This document shows, in pieces, positions 5,553 to 5,583 of a stretch of DNA of 5,583 bases (the first letter of the stretch is position 1; each line of letters starts with the position of its first letter). The stretch lies in NCBI GenBank assembly GCA_031551595.1, contig JAVBNK010000137.1, forward strand, positions 1 through 5,583, written 5' to 3'. A model generated the notes under the pieces. It was not told where the DNA came from. It saw only the letters and a program-made list of their open reading frames with translations, and searched no databases. This DNA comes from JAVBOW01 sp031551595. Lineage in GTDB: Bacteria > Bacteroidota > Bacteroidia > Bacteroidales > Rikenellaceae. Made by a program: the position numbers and the translations under genes.

Positions 5553-5583
5553 GTGGATACGAAATTCCAACCGTTCATCGATC
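5553..5583 (+). CDS. N-terminal fragment of an unidentified gene, cut by the window edge
   Basis: GTG at 5553 opens a frame reading MDTKFQPFID to the edge of the window. It is supported by the promoter about 40 bases upstream and by an A-rich leader (AAAAAA at 5541-5546) of the kind seen before Bacteroidota starts. Ten residues are too few to name a product. No ATG in any frame lies between the promoter and the window edge, which favours the GTG, though a start beyond the edge is possible. Confidence 0.5.
   Translation, partial: MDTKFQPFID

Overview
The window looks like chromosomal DNA of a GC-rich Bacteroidota bacterium; an Alistipes/Rikenellaceae-type gut anaerobe is my best guess. The reasons are: coding regions rich in G and C with AT-rich intergenic stretches; start codons preceded by A-rich leaders instead of Shine-Dalgarno sites; an exact Bacteroidota-type promoter (TTTG-N19-TAAATTTG) near the right edge; a PyrF of the Bacteroides type and length; and a K+-dependent membrane pyrophosphatase carrying residues I associate with the Bacteroides Na+,H+-pumping subfamily. 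The genus is inference, not proof.

Layout from left to right. Positions 1-259 are a leader or intergenic stretch with three inverted repeats. pyrF (orotidine 5'-phosphate decarboxylase) follows on the + strand at 260-1090. A minus-strand pair then converges on it: a putative class I SAM-dependent methyltransferase (2191-2895), followed after one base by a secreted, probably outer-membrane beta-barrel protein of unknown function (1101-2189). A strong intrinsic terminator (2933-2970) separates this pair from hppA (2984-5206, minus strand), the ion-pumping pyrophosphatase. Positions 5207-5552 are a divergent intergenic region with an 11-C homopolymer, several palindromes and the promoter. At 5553 the first ten codons of a rightward gene run off the window.

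How the genes fit together: pyrF and hppA are conserved housekeeping genes. PyrF makes UMP. HppA recovers energy from the pyrophosphate released by biosynthesis, including the pyrimidine pathway upstream of PyrF, by pumping cations; proximity is not evidence of co-regulation. The methyltransferase/outer-membrane pair is tightly spaced and probably co-transcribed, and it is the least understood part of the window. I found no RNA gene, mobile element, CRISPR array or defence system, and no clear undescribed multigene system. The most unusual features are the structured region ahead of pyrF, the uncharacterised two-gene unit and the C-tract next to a promoter.
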